From positions 1 to 64,000 of the forward strand of contig JAIRVP010000048.1 of the NCBI GenBank assembly GCA_031253835.1: a DNA stretch of 64,000 nucleotides, given 5' to 3'. Under the pieces are notes generated by a model. The model searched no databases. It saw only the letters and a program-made list of their open reading frames with translations, and had not been told where the DNA came from. Shown here one piece after another: positions 36,802-44,443 of the stretch. The DNA comes from Burkholderia sp. (lineage in GTDB: Bacteria; Pseudomonadota; Gammaproteobacteria; Burkholderiales; Burkholderiaceae). The translations under genes and the position numbers were made by a program. Each line of letters starts with the position of its first letter. Position 1 is the first letter of the stretch.

Positions 36802-37365
36802 TCAGATCTTGCCGATCAGGTCGAGCGACGGGGTCAGCGTTTCCGCACCCGGCGTCCACTTGGCCGGGCACACTTCACCCGGGTGGGCGGCGATGTATTG
36901 CGCAGCCTGCACCTTGCGCAGCAGTTCGCCTGCGTCGCGGCCGATGCCGTTGTCGTGGATTTCGCACAGCTTGATCTCGCCTTCCGGGTTGATCACGAAC
37001 GTGCCGCGCAGGGCCATCCCTTCTTCCTCGATCAGCACGTCGAAGTTGCGCGACAGCGTGAGCGTCGGGTCGCCGATCATCGGGTACTTGATCTTGCCGA
37101 TCGTGTCCGACGTGTCGTGCCATGCCTTGTGCGTGAAGTGCGTGTCGGTCGACACGCCGTAGATTTCGACACCCAGCTTCTGGAATTCCGCGTAACGGTC
37201 CGCGAGGTCGCCCAGCTCGGTCGGGCAGACGAACGTGAAGTCGGCCGGGTAGAACACGACGACGGACCACTTGCCCTTGAAGTTCTCTTCCGAGACGGGC
37301 ACGAAATCGCCGTTGTGGTAAGCGGTTGCCTTGAACGGCTTGATTTGGGTGTTGATGATCGGCAT
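36802..37365 (-). CDS. ahpC: Alkyl hydroperoxide reductase subunit C (peroxiredoxin)
   Basis: A 187-residue typical 2-Cys peroxiredoxin. The peroxidatic Cys is C47 (DFTFVCPTEL) and the resolving Cys C166 (GEVCPAKW), at the positions seen in E. coli AhpC. It reduces hydrogen peroxide and organic peroxides in the cytoplasm and is recycled by AhpF encoded downstream. Its promoter has a four-part OxyR-like site (37436-37472). Confidence 0.97.
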   Translation of the reverse strand: MPIINTQIKPFKATAYHNGDFVPVSEENFKGKWSVVVFYPADFTFVCPTELGDLADRYAEFQKLGVEIYGVSTDTHFTHKAWHDTSDTIGKIKYPMIGDPTLTLSRNFDVLIEEEGMALRGTFVINPEGEIKLCEIHDNGIGRDAGELLRKVQAAQYIAAHPGEVCPAKWTPGAETLTPSLDLIGKI

Positions 37366-37406
37366 CTGGAGAATTCCTTGTCTTCAGTGGTGAGTGGAGT
37401 GTTGCC

Positions 37407-37435
37407 AGTATCCGGGTTCACCCTGAGTTTGGGAA
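37407..37435 (-). promoter_or_regulatory. ahpC promoter hexamers
   Basis: On the minus strand, a weak -35 TTCCCA (37430-37435) and a -10 GATACT (37407-37412) are 17 bp apart. The -35 directly abuts the OxyR-like site, the usual place for an activator that contacts polymerase. Confidence 0.45.
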
Positions 37436-37472
37436 ATTGCTTGTTTCAATCCGGGGCATCAGGATTTTCTAT
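37436..37472 (-). promoter_or_regulatory. OxyR binding-site candidate upstream of ahpC
   Basis: Read on the minus strand, the tetranucleotides ATAG, TGAT, ATTG and CAAT are each separated by exactly 7 bp. This is the spacing of the OxyR consensus (ATAG-N7-CTAT-N7-ATAG-N7-CTAT), with 12 of 16 core bases matching. It abuts the -35 of the ahpC promoter. Confidence 0.5.
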
Positions 37473-37577
37473 CTGCTTCCGGCCCTTGATTGTGTGGGGC
37501 TTTGGGGGGGGCTTGTGAAGCGTTGAATGGTTAGCTATCGAATGCGGGGAGGGGCGAGTTCCGCCGCATACATCTGC

Positions 37578-37943
37578 TCAGAGCTTGTAGGGCATGCGAA
37601 CGCCGGGTTCGCTAGCGGGGAAATCTTTCGTGTTGCGCGACACGAGCAGCAGCCCGTTCACCTGTGCCGATGCCCAGACGATTGCGTCGGGCAGGCGTAT
37701 GCGCCGTTCCTTGCGGATTGTCACGGCGCGATTCGCAACCGCGCTGTCGAGTGCGATGACATCGAACGACGAGAGCCATGCGCGGATGGGTGCCTCGTTC
37801 TGTGCGGACGTGCCGACCAGGACCTCCATCCAAGAGATCGTGCTGATTGCCCGATACTCGTAGCGGCCCAGCTCCGCGCGAGCGGATTCCACGCCGCCCA
37901 GATAGTCGATCAGGATGTTGGTGTCGAAGAGCGCTTTTACCAT
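37578..37943 (-). CDS. vapC: VapC-type PIN-domain toxin
   Basis: A 121-residue PIN-domain ribonuclease. The acidic residues of the active site are D7 (ALFDTNILIDYL), E40 (ISWMEVLVG), D86 (RLPDAIVWASA) and D107 (NTKDFP). VapC toxins cleave tRNA or rRNA and are held inactive by a partner antitoxin. It starts at ATG 37943, overlapping the antitoxin gene by 7 bases, the usual arrangement. The target RNA cannot be predicted. Confidence 0.88.
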   Translation of the reverse strand: MVKALFDTNILIDYLGGVESARAELGRYEYRAISTISWMEVLVGTSAQNEAPIRAWLSSFDVIALDSAVANRAVTIRKERRIRLPDAIVWASAQVNGLLLVSRNTKDFPASEPGVRMPYKL

Positions 37944-38155
37944 TCCGAGCGCAGTTCTTCCTGATAGGCGAGCCCGTCGACCTTGCGATCTTTCCAGAGA
38001 CCGAAGACGTCGTCGGCGAGCCGGTGCTTGTGCAGGGCAATGTAGGCATCGATCGCGTCGCGGATGATGGCGGCGCGGGGACGGTGTTGAGTCTCGACGA
38101 TGACGGCCAACTCGTCGAGTTGGCCGTCCGACAGATCGACCAGAATTCGGCTCAT
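37937..38155 (-). CDS. vapB: Ribbon-helix-helix antitoxin of the VapC-type toxin
   Basis: A 72-residue CopG/RHH-type protein. The N-terminal strand and helix MSRILVDLSDGQLDELAVIV, followed by RPRAAIIRDAIDAYI, form the DNA-binding fold. The C-terminal 30 residues (FGLWKDRKVDGLAYQEELR) would wrap the toxin. It precedes the toxin gene and binds the 24-bp palindrome just upstream for autorepression. GGAGG lies before ATG 38155. VapB antitoxins vary in fold; the RHH class is judged by eye. Confidence 0.82.
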   Translation of the reverse strand: MSRILVDLSDGQLDELAVIVETQHRPRAAIIRDAIDAYIALHKHRLADDVFGLWKDRKVDGLAYQEELRSEW

Positions 38156-38166
38156 GACAGCCTCCG

Positions 38167-38190
38167 ATATATGATATGCATATCATATAT
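38167..38190 (-). promoter_or_regulatory. 24-bp perfect palindrome, toxin-antitoxin operator
   Basis: ATATATGATATG followed by its exact reverse complement, ending 11 bases before the antitoxin start codon, with GGAGG in between. It overlaps the probable -10 region, so an RHH antitoxin dimer pair bound here would shut the operon. Confidence 0.75.
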
Positions 38191-38243
38191 ACCCGATCAA
38201 CTATCCGCAAGGCGGTAGCAAGCGAGCCGGTGCGGCACCCCGC

Positions 38244-39140
38244 TCAGATCCCCGCCATCTTCCTCAACCACGCCGCGAGCCGCCGCGCGCCGTCCGGCAT
38301 GTCCGCGTCCTCGCGCGTGCACAGGTAGTAGTCGCGCCCGTCGTCGAGTGCGTGATCGAACAGCTTCACGAGCTCGCCGTTCGCCAGCTCGCGCTCGACC
38401 AGCGGCGCGCGCAGCAGCGCCGCGCCGAGATCCGCGCGCGCGGCGCTCAGCGTGAGCTGTCCGTCCTCGAACATCGGCCCCACCGCGTGCGACACGTGCC
38501 GCACGCCGGCGCCCTGCAGCCAGTTGACCCACGTGCTGCGGTCCTCGTCGTGCACGAGCGGCGCACGCGCGAGATCGGCCGGCGTGCGGAACGGCCCGTG
38601 GCGCTTCAGGAACGACGGGCTGCACATCGGCACCATCGCGCCCGGCAGCAGCCGCTCGCAGCGGTAGCCGGGCCAGTCGCCGGTGCCGAAGCGGATCGAC
38701 AGGTCCGACGCATCGCTTCGGTAGTTGCGGTGATGCGCGTACAGCACGGTGACGTCGACGTCCGTGTTGTCGGCGAGGAACGCGTGCAGCCGCGGAATGA
38801 ACCAGCCGATGCCGAGCAGCGGAATCAGGCTGACGGTGATCTGCCGCAGCGACGAGCGGTCGCGCACGAAGCGCGTCGCGCTGCGCAGCACCGAGAACGC
38901 GGCGCTGATCGAGCGGTAGTAGTCGCGTCCTTCGTCGGTGAGTGCGAGCAGCCGGCCCTCGCGCACCGTCAGCGGCGTCTGGATGAACGCTTCGAGCAGT
39001 TGCAGCTGATGGCTGACCGCCGACGGCGTGATGTCGAGCTCGCCTGCCGCCGCGGTGACCGACCCGAGGCGTGCAAACGCTTCGAACGCACGCACCGCGC
39101 GCAACGGCGGATCGTGCGGCAATTGTTCGATATTTTTCAT
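38244..39140 (-). CDS. LysR-family regulator (GcvA-like) of the thiazoline/cysteine cluster
   Basis: A 298-residue LTTR of the GcvA branch. The HTH reads PPLRAVRAFEAFARLGSVTA, then TPSAVSHQLQLLEAF. The effector domain begins near ITVSLIPLLGIGWFIPRL. It is divergent from the binding-protein/hydrolase cluster at 39318-42278 and is its likely regulator. An inverted repeat (39126-39148) spans its own start codon. Confidence 0.87.
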   Translation of the reverse strand: MKNIEQLPHDPPLRAVRAFEAFARLGSVTAAAGELDITPSAVSHQLQLLEAFIQTPLTVREGRLLALTDEGRDYYRSISAAFSVLRSATRFVRDRSSLRQITVSLIPLLGIGWFIPRLHAFLADNTDVDVTVLYAHHRNYRSDASDLSIRFGTGDWPGYRCERLLPGAMVPMCSPSFLKRHGPFRTPADLARAPLVHDEDRSTWVNWLQGAGVRHVSHAVGPMFEDGQLTLSAARADLGAALLRAPLVERELANGELVKLFDHALDDGRDYYLCTREDADMPDGARRLAAWLRKMAGI

Positions 39141-39148
39141 GTATCGAA
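39126..39148. promoter_or_regulatory. Inverted repeat over the LysR start codon
   Basis: TTCGATA, 9 bp, TATCGAA. It covers the LysR initiation codon (39138-39140); TTATCGAA occurs again just downstream (about 39151). It fits LysR autoregulation and control of the divergent cluster. Confidence 0.45.
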
Positions 39149-39317
39149 TTTTATCGAAAAATCAGGGTAAGCGACAACATGGAAATATCCTTTATTTACA
39201 GGGTTATGCGTTAATGTATCGAGAACGGCATAAGCATCCAACAATTGGGTATTTGGGGTTTGGGTGCTGAATATTTAATATTTTTCATGTTTTGATCCGA
39301 TTCACCGATCCCCGCAC

Positions 39318-40484
39318 ATGAAAATCGCATTCCTCCACGCCAGCCTCGCATTCTCGGCGGCCGCCCTGGTCGCCTCCGTTCCCGCGTTCGCGCAATCCGC
39401 GCCGCAGACGGTCCTGATCGGCCTCGCCGCGCCGCTGACCGGCCCGTCCGCGCGGATCGGCAAGGATCTGCAGAACGGCGCGCAACTCGCGATCGACGAC
39501 GCGAACGCGAAGCATCCGACCATCGGCGGCAAGCCGGTCGTCTACAAGCTCGTCGCGGCCGACGACCAGTCCGATCCGCGCACGGCCGTCGCGGTCGCGC
39601 AGCAGCTCGTCGACCAGCACGTGATCGGCGTCGTCGGTCACTGGAACACCGGCTGCAGCGTGCCGGCGTCGCGCGTGTACCGCGATGCGGGCATCCCGCA
39701 GATCGCGCCGGCGTCCACCGGCCATCAATACACGCAGCAGGGCTACGCGACGGCGTTCCGCATCATGGGCCACGACGATGCGGGCGGCAATTTCACCGGT
39801 GCGTACGCGGTGAAGACGCTGAAGGCGAAGCGCATCGCGGTGATCGACGATCGCACGTCGTTCGGCGCGGGGCTGGCCGACCAGTTCATCAAGGGCGTGC
39901 AGGCGAACGGCGGCACGATCGTCGATCGCCAGTACGTGAACGACAAGACGACCGACTTCAGCGGCGTGCTGACCGCGATCAAGGGCAAGCGCGCGGACCT
40001 CGTGTTCTTCGGCGGGCTCGACGCGCAGGCCGCGCCGATCTCGCGCCGGATGCGCCAGCTCGGCGTCAATGCGCCGCTGCTCGGCGCGGGCGGCTTCGTG
40101 AGCCAGACCTTCCTGTCGCTTGCGGGCAAGGACGGCGACGGCGTGACCGCGCTCGAACCGGGCCTGCCGCTCGACCGGATGCCGGGCGGCAAGGCGTTCG
40201 ACACGCAATACCAGGCACGCTTCCGTGCGCCGATCGAACTGCATGCGCCGTTCGCGTACGACGCGGCGGCCACGCTGATCGCGGCCGCGCAGAAGGCCGG
40301 CACGACGCAGCCGGCGAAGCTCGTCGCGGCGGTGCGCGCGATCGACCGGCCGGGCGTGACGGGGCGCGTCGCGTTCGATGCCGAAGGCAACCTGAAGGAC
40401 CCGGCCTTCACGATCTACCAGGTGCGCGGCGGCAAGTGGACCGTCGTCGACGTGCTCGGCGGCGCGCGCACCGCAGCCAAGTGA
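39318..40484 (+). CDS. Branched-chain amino acid-type ABC transporter binding protein
   Basis: A 388-residue periplasmic protein of the LivJ/Peripla_BP_6 family with a signal peptide ending near VPAFAQS. The mature start TVLIGLAAPLTGPSARIGKD and the hinge regions DDQSDPRTAVAVAQQLVDQH and IPQIAPASTGHQYTQQG are typical. No permease or ATPase genes are adjacent, so it must borrow a Liv transporter encoded elsewhere. The two hydrolase genes downstream suggest that it may bind a thiazoline, carbamoyl amino acid or related compound rather than leucine. This is inference from context. Confidence 0.87.
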   Translation: MKIAFLHASLAFSAAALVASVPAFAQSAPQTVLIGLAAPLTGPSARIGKDLQNGAQLAIDDANAKHPTIGGKPVVYKLVAADDQSDPRTAVAVAQQLVDQHVIGVVGHWNTGCSVPASRVYRDAGIPQIAPASTGHQYTQQGYATAFRIMGHDDAGGNFTGAYAVKTLKAKRIAVIDDRTSFGAGLADQFIKGVQANGGTIVDRQYVNDKTTDFSGVLTAIKGKRADLVFFGGLDAQAAPISRRMRQLGVNAPLLGAGGFVSQTFLSLAGKDGDGVTALEPGLPLDRMPGGKAFDTQYQARFRAPIELHAPFAYDAAATLIAAAQKAGTTQPAKLVAAVRAIDRPGVTGRVAFDAEGNLKDPAFTIYQVRGGKWTVVDVLGGARTAAK

Positions 40485-40510
40485 ACGACAAGACAACCAC
40501 GACGATCCCC

Positions 40511-41035
40511 ATGACCGAAGCGAACCCGACATCCGCCGCCGTACCCGAGGACACGCGCCTCGGGATCCTCGCGCGGCGCCGCATCGAAGCGGAAATCATC
40601 AAGCCGATCTACGAGATCATGAAGCGCGAGTTCGGCACCGAGCGCGCGCAGGCCGTGATCGCGGAAGCCGTGCGCGGCGCGGCCGTCGACGCGGGCCGCA
40701 CGTTCGCCGCGCAGGAGCCGGACGGCGCGAGCGTGAAGTCGTTCATCGCGCTGCAGGTGCTGTGGGAGAAGGACGATGCGCTCGACGTCGAGGTGCGGCG
40801 CGCGGACGACGCGCACTACGACTACGACGTGCATCGCTGCAGCTACGCGGAGATGTATCACGCGATGGGCCTCGGCGAGATCGGGCACCTGCTGAGCTGC
40901 GCGCGCGACAGCTATTTCATCCAGGGCTATGCGCCGGACGTCGCGCTCACGCGCACGAGCACGATCATGCAGGGCGGCAAGCGCTGCGACTTCCGCTACG
41001 CGTTGCAATCCGCGCCGGAGAACGGCGATGCGTGA
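40511..41035 (+). CDS. L-2-amino-thiazoline-4-carboxylic acid hydrolase-family protein
   Basis: A 174-residue protein of the ATC hydrolase family. The family reading includes RRRIEAEIIKPIYEIMKREF, the CSYAEMYHAMGLGEIGHLLSC block and FIQGYAPDVALTRTSTIMQG, with CDFRY near the end. In Pseudomonas, ATC hydrolase (AtcB/TsB) opens 2-amino-thiazoline-4-carboxylate to N-carbamoyl-L-cysteine. The next gene, overlapping by 8 bases, is an N-carbamoyl-amino acid hydrolase, the enzyme for the second step (AtcC/TsC). ATG 40511 is chosen; a GTG at 40481 overlapping the upstream stop is possible. Confidence 0.8.
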   Translation: MTEANPTSAAVPEDTRLGILARRRIEAEIIKPIYEIMKREFGTERAQAVIAEAVRGAAVDAGRTFAAQEPDGASVKSFIALQVLWEKDDALDVEVRRADDAHYDYDVHRCSYAEMYHAMGLGEIGHLLSCARDSYFIQGYAPDVALTRTSTIMQGGKRCDFRYALQSAPENGDA

Positions 41036-42278
41036 CGACACCGTGAGTGCGCCGCGCATCGACGGTGGCCGCCTGTGGGCGTCGCTCGAGCGGATGGCGC
41101 AGATCGGCGCGACACCGAAGGGCGGCGTCTGCCGCCTCGCGCTGACCGATCTCGATCGCGAATCGCGCGACCTGTTCGTGCAGTGGGCACGCGACGCCGG
41201 CTGCACGGTGCGGGTCGACCGGATGGGCAACGTGTTCGCGCGCCGCGCGGGCCGCAACCCCGATGCCGCGCCGGTGATGACGGGCTCGCACGCCGATTCG
41301 CAGCCGACCGGCGGGCGCTACGACGGCATCTACGGCGTGCTCGGCGGGCTCGAGGTCATACGCGCGCTGAACGACGCGGGCATCGAGACCGAGCGTCCGG
41401 TCGACGTCGTAATCTGGACCAACGAGGAAGGCTCGCGCTTCGCGCCGGCGATGGTGTCGGCCGGCGTGTTCTCGGGCGTCTATACGCTCGAATACGGGCT
41501 GTCGCGCACCGACGGCGCGGGCAGGACGATCGGCGAGGAACTCGAACGGATCGGCTACGCGGGCGCGGAGCCCGTCGGCGGCTATCCGGTGCACGCGGCG
41601 TACGAGCTGCATATCGAGCAGGGCCCGATTCTCGAACGGGCCGGCAAGACGATCGGCGTCGTGACGGCCGGGCAGGGGCAGCGCTGGTACGAGGTGACGC
41701 TGACCGGCGTCGACGCGCACGCGGGCACGACGCCGATGGAGGTCCGTCGCGATGCGCTGGTCGGCGCCGCGCGGATGATCTCGTTCATCGAGGTGCTCGG
41801 CCGCCGTTACGCGCCGTACGCGCGCGCGACGGTCGGGATGATCGAGGCGCGGCCGAACTCGCGCAACACGGTGCCGGGCGGCTGCTTCTTCACGGTGGAG
41901 TTCCGTCACCCCGACGATGCGGTGCTCGACGAACTGGATGCGGTGCTGCGTGCGGAGCTGGCACGCGTGGCCGACGAAACCGGCCTCGACGCGCAGATCG
42001 AGCAGATCTTCACGTATGCGCCGATCCCGTTCGCGCCGCGCTGCGTCGACACGGTGCGCGACGCGGCCGAGGCGCTCGGGCTGTCGCACATGGATATCGT
42101 GTCCGGCGCGGGTCATGACGCGTGCTATGTCGCGCGTGTCGCCCCGACGGGGATGATCTTCGTGCCGTGCGTCGACGGGCTGAGCCACAACGAGGCCGAA
42201 GCGATTACGCCCGAATGGGCGGCGGCGGGCGCCGACGTGCTGTTGCGCGCGGTGTTGCAGAGCGCGCAGGACGCCTGA
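41028..42278 (+). CDS. M20-family N-carbamoyl-L-amino acid hydrolase
   Basis: A 416-residue metallohydrolase of the hydantoinase/carbamoylase group. The metal-binding patterns are GSHADSQPTGGRYDGIYG and WTNEEGSRFAPAM, with later His ligands in LHIEQGP and SGAGHDACYVA. The dimerisation domain is about residues 210-330 (GVDAHAGTTPMEVRRDAL). It would remove carbamoyl groups from N-carbamoyl-L-amino acids. The gene overlaps the ATC hydrolase by 8 bases with GGAGAA in front, so translation is coupled. Together they fit conversion of ATC through N-carbamoyl-cysteine to L-cysteine. Ureidoglycolate or allantoate hydrolase is the alternative reading of the enzyme alone. Confidence 0.87.
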   Translation: MRDDTVSAPRIDGGRLWASLERMAQIGATPKGGVCRLALTDLDRESRDLFVQWARDAGCTVRVDRMGNVFARRAGRNPDAAPVMTGSHADSQPTGGRYDGIYGVLGGLEVIRALNDAGIETERPVDVVIWTNEEGSRFAPAMVSAGVFSGVYTLEYGLSRTDGAGRTIGEELERIGYAGAEPVGGYPVHAAYELHIEQGPILERAGKTIGVVTAGQGQRWYEVTLTGVDAHAGTTPMEVRRDALVGAARMISFIEVLGRRYAPYARATVGMIEARPNSRNTVPGGCFFTVEFRHPDDAVLDELDAVLRAELARVADETGLDAQIEQIFTYAPIPFAPRCVDTVRDAAEALGLSHMDIVSGAGHDACYVARVAPTGMIFVPCVDGLSHNEAEAITPEWAAAGADVLLRAVLQSAQDA

Positions 42279-42486
42279 GCGTGATGCGCGCGACCCGGCG
42301 GAAGGTGTTCGCCGGGTCGTGCCTGCCACCGTCTGGCGCGGCGCCGCGTGCTTCCGCGTGCCGTACGCAAACCTGCACCAATACGCGCCCGAAGCCCAGG
42401 CGGTGCACGGCAGGGACGACGGCCATCCCGTGAAGCCGCCACGCCGGCCGCGCAGGATCGTCATCGCGCGGGGGGCCGGCTGCCCG

Positions 42487-43323
42487 TTACTTGCCGGCCT
42501 TGTGCTTGGCCATATACGCGAGATACGCGACGATCTGGTCGAGTTCGCGGTCGCTCAGCTGGTCGGGCGGAAACGCCGGCATGCTGCGGCCCGGCCAGTC
42601 GCGTACCGACGCCGGGTTGCGGATATAGCGGCGCAGCGCGGCCGGCTGGAAGTAGTCGACCGGATTCATCGGCGTGTTCAGGTCGGGGCCGGCATGGCTG
42701 CTGCCTGCACCATCGATGCGATGGCACGCGAGGCACTGCGTGACGAACAGCCGCTGGCCCGCGCGGGCCGGATCGTCGGCGGGCAGGGCGGCATCGACGG
42801 CGAGCGACGGCCAGCGCGCAAGCGGCGACGACTCGATCGTGACACGCACGATCTGGTACGGCCACTGTTCGCCACGTACCGACGCCGCGTCCGGCCCGAG
42901 CCACACGAGGTAGAACGGCCCGGCGCTGACCTGCTTGCCGGGCAGCTTCGGCCACGGATGGGCCGGATCCTCGATCGCGAGCCACGGGACGGCGCGGGCC
43001 GGCGCGCGGCGGCGCACGAGATCCAGCGGCAGTTGCGCGGCGAAGCCGTCGGCCGCGCGCGTTTCGAGCACGCCGTCGGCCGGCAGCGGCGTGTCGCCGA
43101 GCAGCGCGGCGAACGGCACCGCGCGGAACGTCATCGGCCGGCCGTACGCGATGTCGCGCGGTACACGGATGTCCGTCGCATGGGGGCGTGCGAGCAGCGT
43201 CTGCCGGGTGAGGGCGCGGGCCGTGCCGTCGGTGTCGAGTTCGAGCGTGGACTGCGCCGACGCACGTTGTCCGAGCAGGCACACCGTCAGCAGCACGAGC
43301 GAAAACCACTGGCGCTTCAGCAT
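42487..43323 (-). CDS. Periplasmic c-type cytochrome with N-terminal accessory domain
   Basis: A 278-residue exported protein. A signal peptide of about 23 residues ends at RASAQ. Residues 25-170 form a beta-rich domain I do not recognise firmly; it recalls molybdopterin-oxidoreductase-type beta folds (RVPRDIAYGRPMTFRAVPFA). Residues 185-275 are a class I cytochrome c with heme motif CLACH and the distal Met in RSMPAFPPDQL. Heme attachment and electron transfer in the periplasm are likely. No partner dehydrogenase is adjacent. Confidence 0.8.
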   Translation of the reverse strand: MLKRQWFSLVLLTVCLLGQRASAQSTLELDTDGTARALTRQTLLARPHATDIRVPRDIAYGRPMTFRAVPFAALLGDTPLPADGVLETRAADGFAAQLPLDLVRRRAPARAVPWLAIEDPAHPWPKLPGKQVSAGPFYLVWLGPDAASVRGEQWPYQIVRVTIESSPLARWPSLAVDAALPADDPARAGQRLFVTQCLACHRIDGAGSSHAGPDLNTPMNPVDYFQPAALRRYIRNPASVRDWPGRSMPAFPPDQLSDRELDQIVAYLAYMAKHKAGK

Positions 43324-43568
43324 TCGTTCTCCGGGAAAGGGCGTTCCGGCGGCGGCAGGAGGCGGGCGCCGCGGCCGATGGCAGGAATCGGGCGACAGTC
43401 TATCCGCTCCGCGCGGCGCTGGCGAATCCGGCGGCGGAGGGGCGACTGGAACACGTGCACGGTAGTATCGTGTTTCGACACATGCCCGATGCGGCCATCC
43501 ATGACCCGGCGCCGGACCGGGAACGCCACGACGCCGTCGGCAACGTTCGACGCTACCGGACAACACGC

Positions 43569-44414
43569 ATGGACACAGCCGCAGACCGGGCGCTCGCCCA
43601 TATCCGACGATCCTGGCCGCCGCCGGCGCCGCGCGGCCCTGCCTTCCCCGTGACGCTCAATTTCCATCCCGACACGCTGGCTGCCGGCATCGGCACGCTC
43701 GAGCGGATCGTCCGCGACGGCACGTATCGGTCCCAGTTCGAAACGGCGACGAGCAATGGCGGCCTGACCGCGTATCCCGGCGGCGATCGCTGGCTGTGGG
43801 AAAGCAGGATGTTCGGGCAGGCGTACGATGACGCCGATCCCGCACTGCGCCCGAAGTACGGCGCGCTGAATCATCGGCGCGATCCCGTCGGCGGGTCGAG
43901 GCGCTTCGGATCGTGTCATTTGCGTCTGCGCCACGACGTGCATCGGCGGACGACCTTCTGCTATCCGGATAGCCATTACCAGCCCGCGCATTTCGCGATC
44001 CAGGACGGCACGGCGCTGATCGCGCTCGCGACTGAAAACCGCGACGGGCTCGATGCGCTGCTCGACAACTACATCGAGGCGCAGGTCCACGGCGTGGTCA
44101 GTCTCGGCGACGACGTCGACGCGATCGTGCTCGATCCGAGCTATCGCGATACGCCGGTCGAGGCGGCGGCGGGGCGGTCGGGCTGCCCGGTCGAGTGGCA
44201 TGGCGGTTTCCGGCTGTCGCTGGATCGGCTTGCCGAGTGCGAGCAGTTCCGCGGGCAAGCGGCGGCCGATGCCATCGCGCAGATTGCCGTCGACCGTGTC
44301 GTGACGCCGGCCGTGCTCGGCCGCGCGCGCGACGGCGTGCTCGACTATCAGACGGCCAAGTGGGTATGGCATTGCGTGGCACGGTTCGGCCAGGGTAGCG
44401 GGATCGCCGGCTGA
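43569..44414 (+). CDS. DUF3626 domain protein
   Basis: A 281-residue protein. The block RPKYGALNHRRDPVGGSRRF, then GSCHLRLRHDVHRRTTFCYPDS, is the DUF3626 signature. No signal peptide or membrane segment is visible, so it is probably cytoplasmic. ATG 43569 gives a normal N-terminus; an ATG at 43482 is also in frame. Conserved Arg, Ser and His residues hint at an enzyme acting on nucleotides or ADP-ribose-like groups, but I cannot support an activity. It converges with the operon ending at 44444. Confidence 0.65.
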   Translation: MDTAADRALAHIRRSWPPPAPRGPAFPVTLNFHPDTLAAGIGTLERIVRDGTYRSQFETATSNGGLTAYPGGDRWLWESRMFGQAYDDADPALRPKYGALNHRRDPVGGSRRFGSCHLRLRHDVHRRTTFCYPDSHYQPAHFAIQDGTALIALATENRDGLDALLDNYIEAQVHGVVSLGDDVDAIVLDPSYRDTPVEAAAGRSGCPVEWHGGFRLSLDRLAECEQFRGQAAADAIAQIAVDRVVTPAVLGRARDGVLDYQTAKWVWHCVARFGQGSGIAG

Positions 44415-44443
44415 GCCGGTTCAACCGGGCGGGCCGTGCGCCG

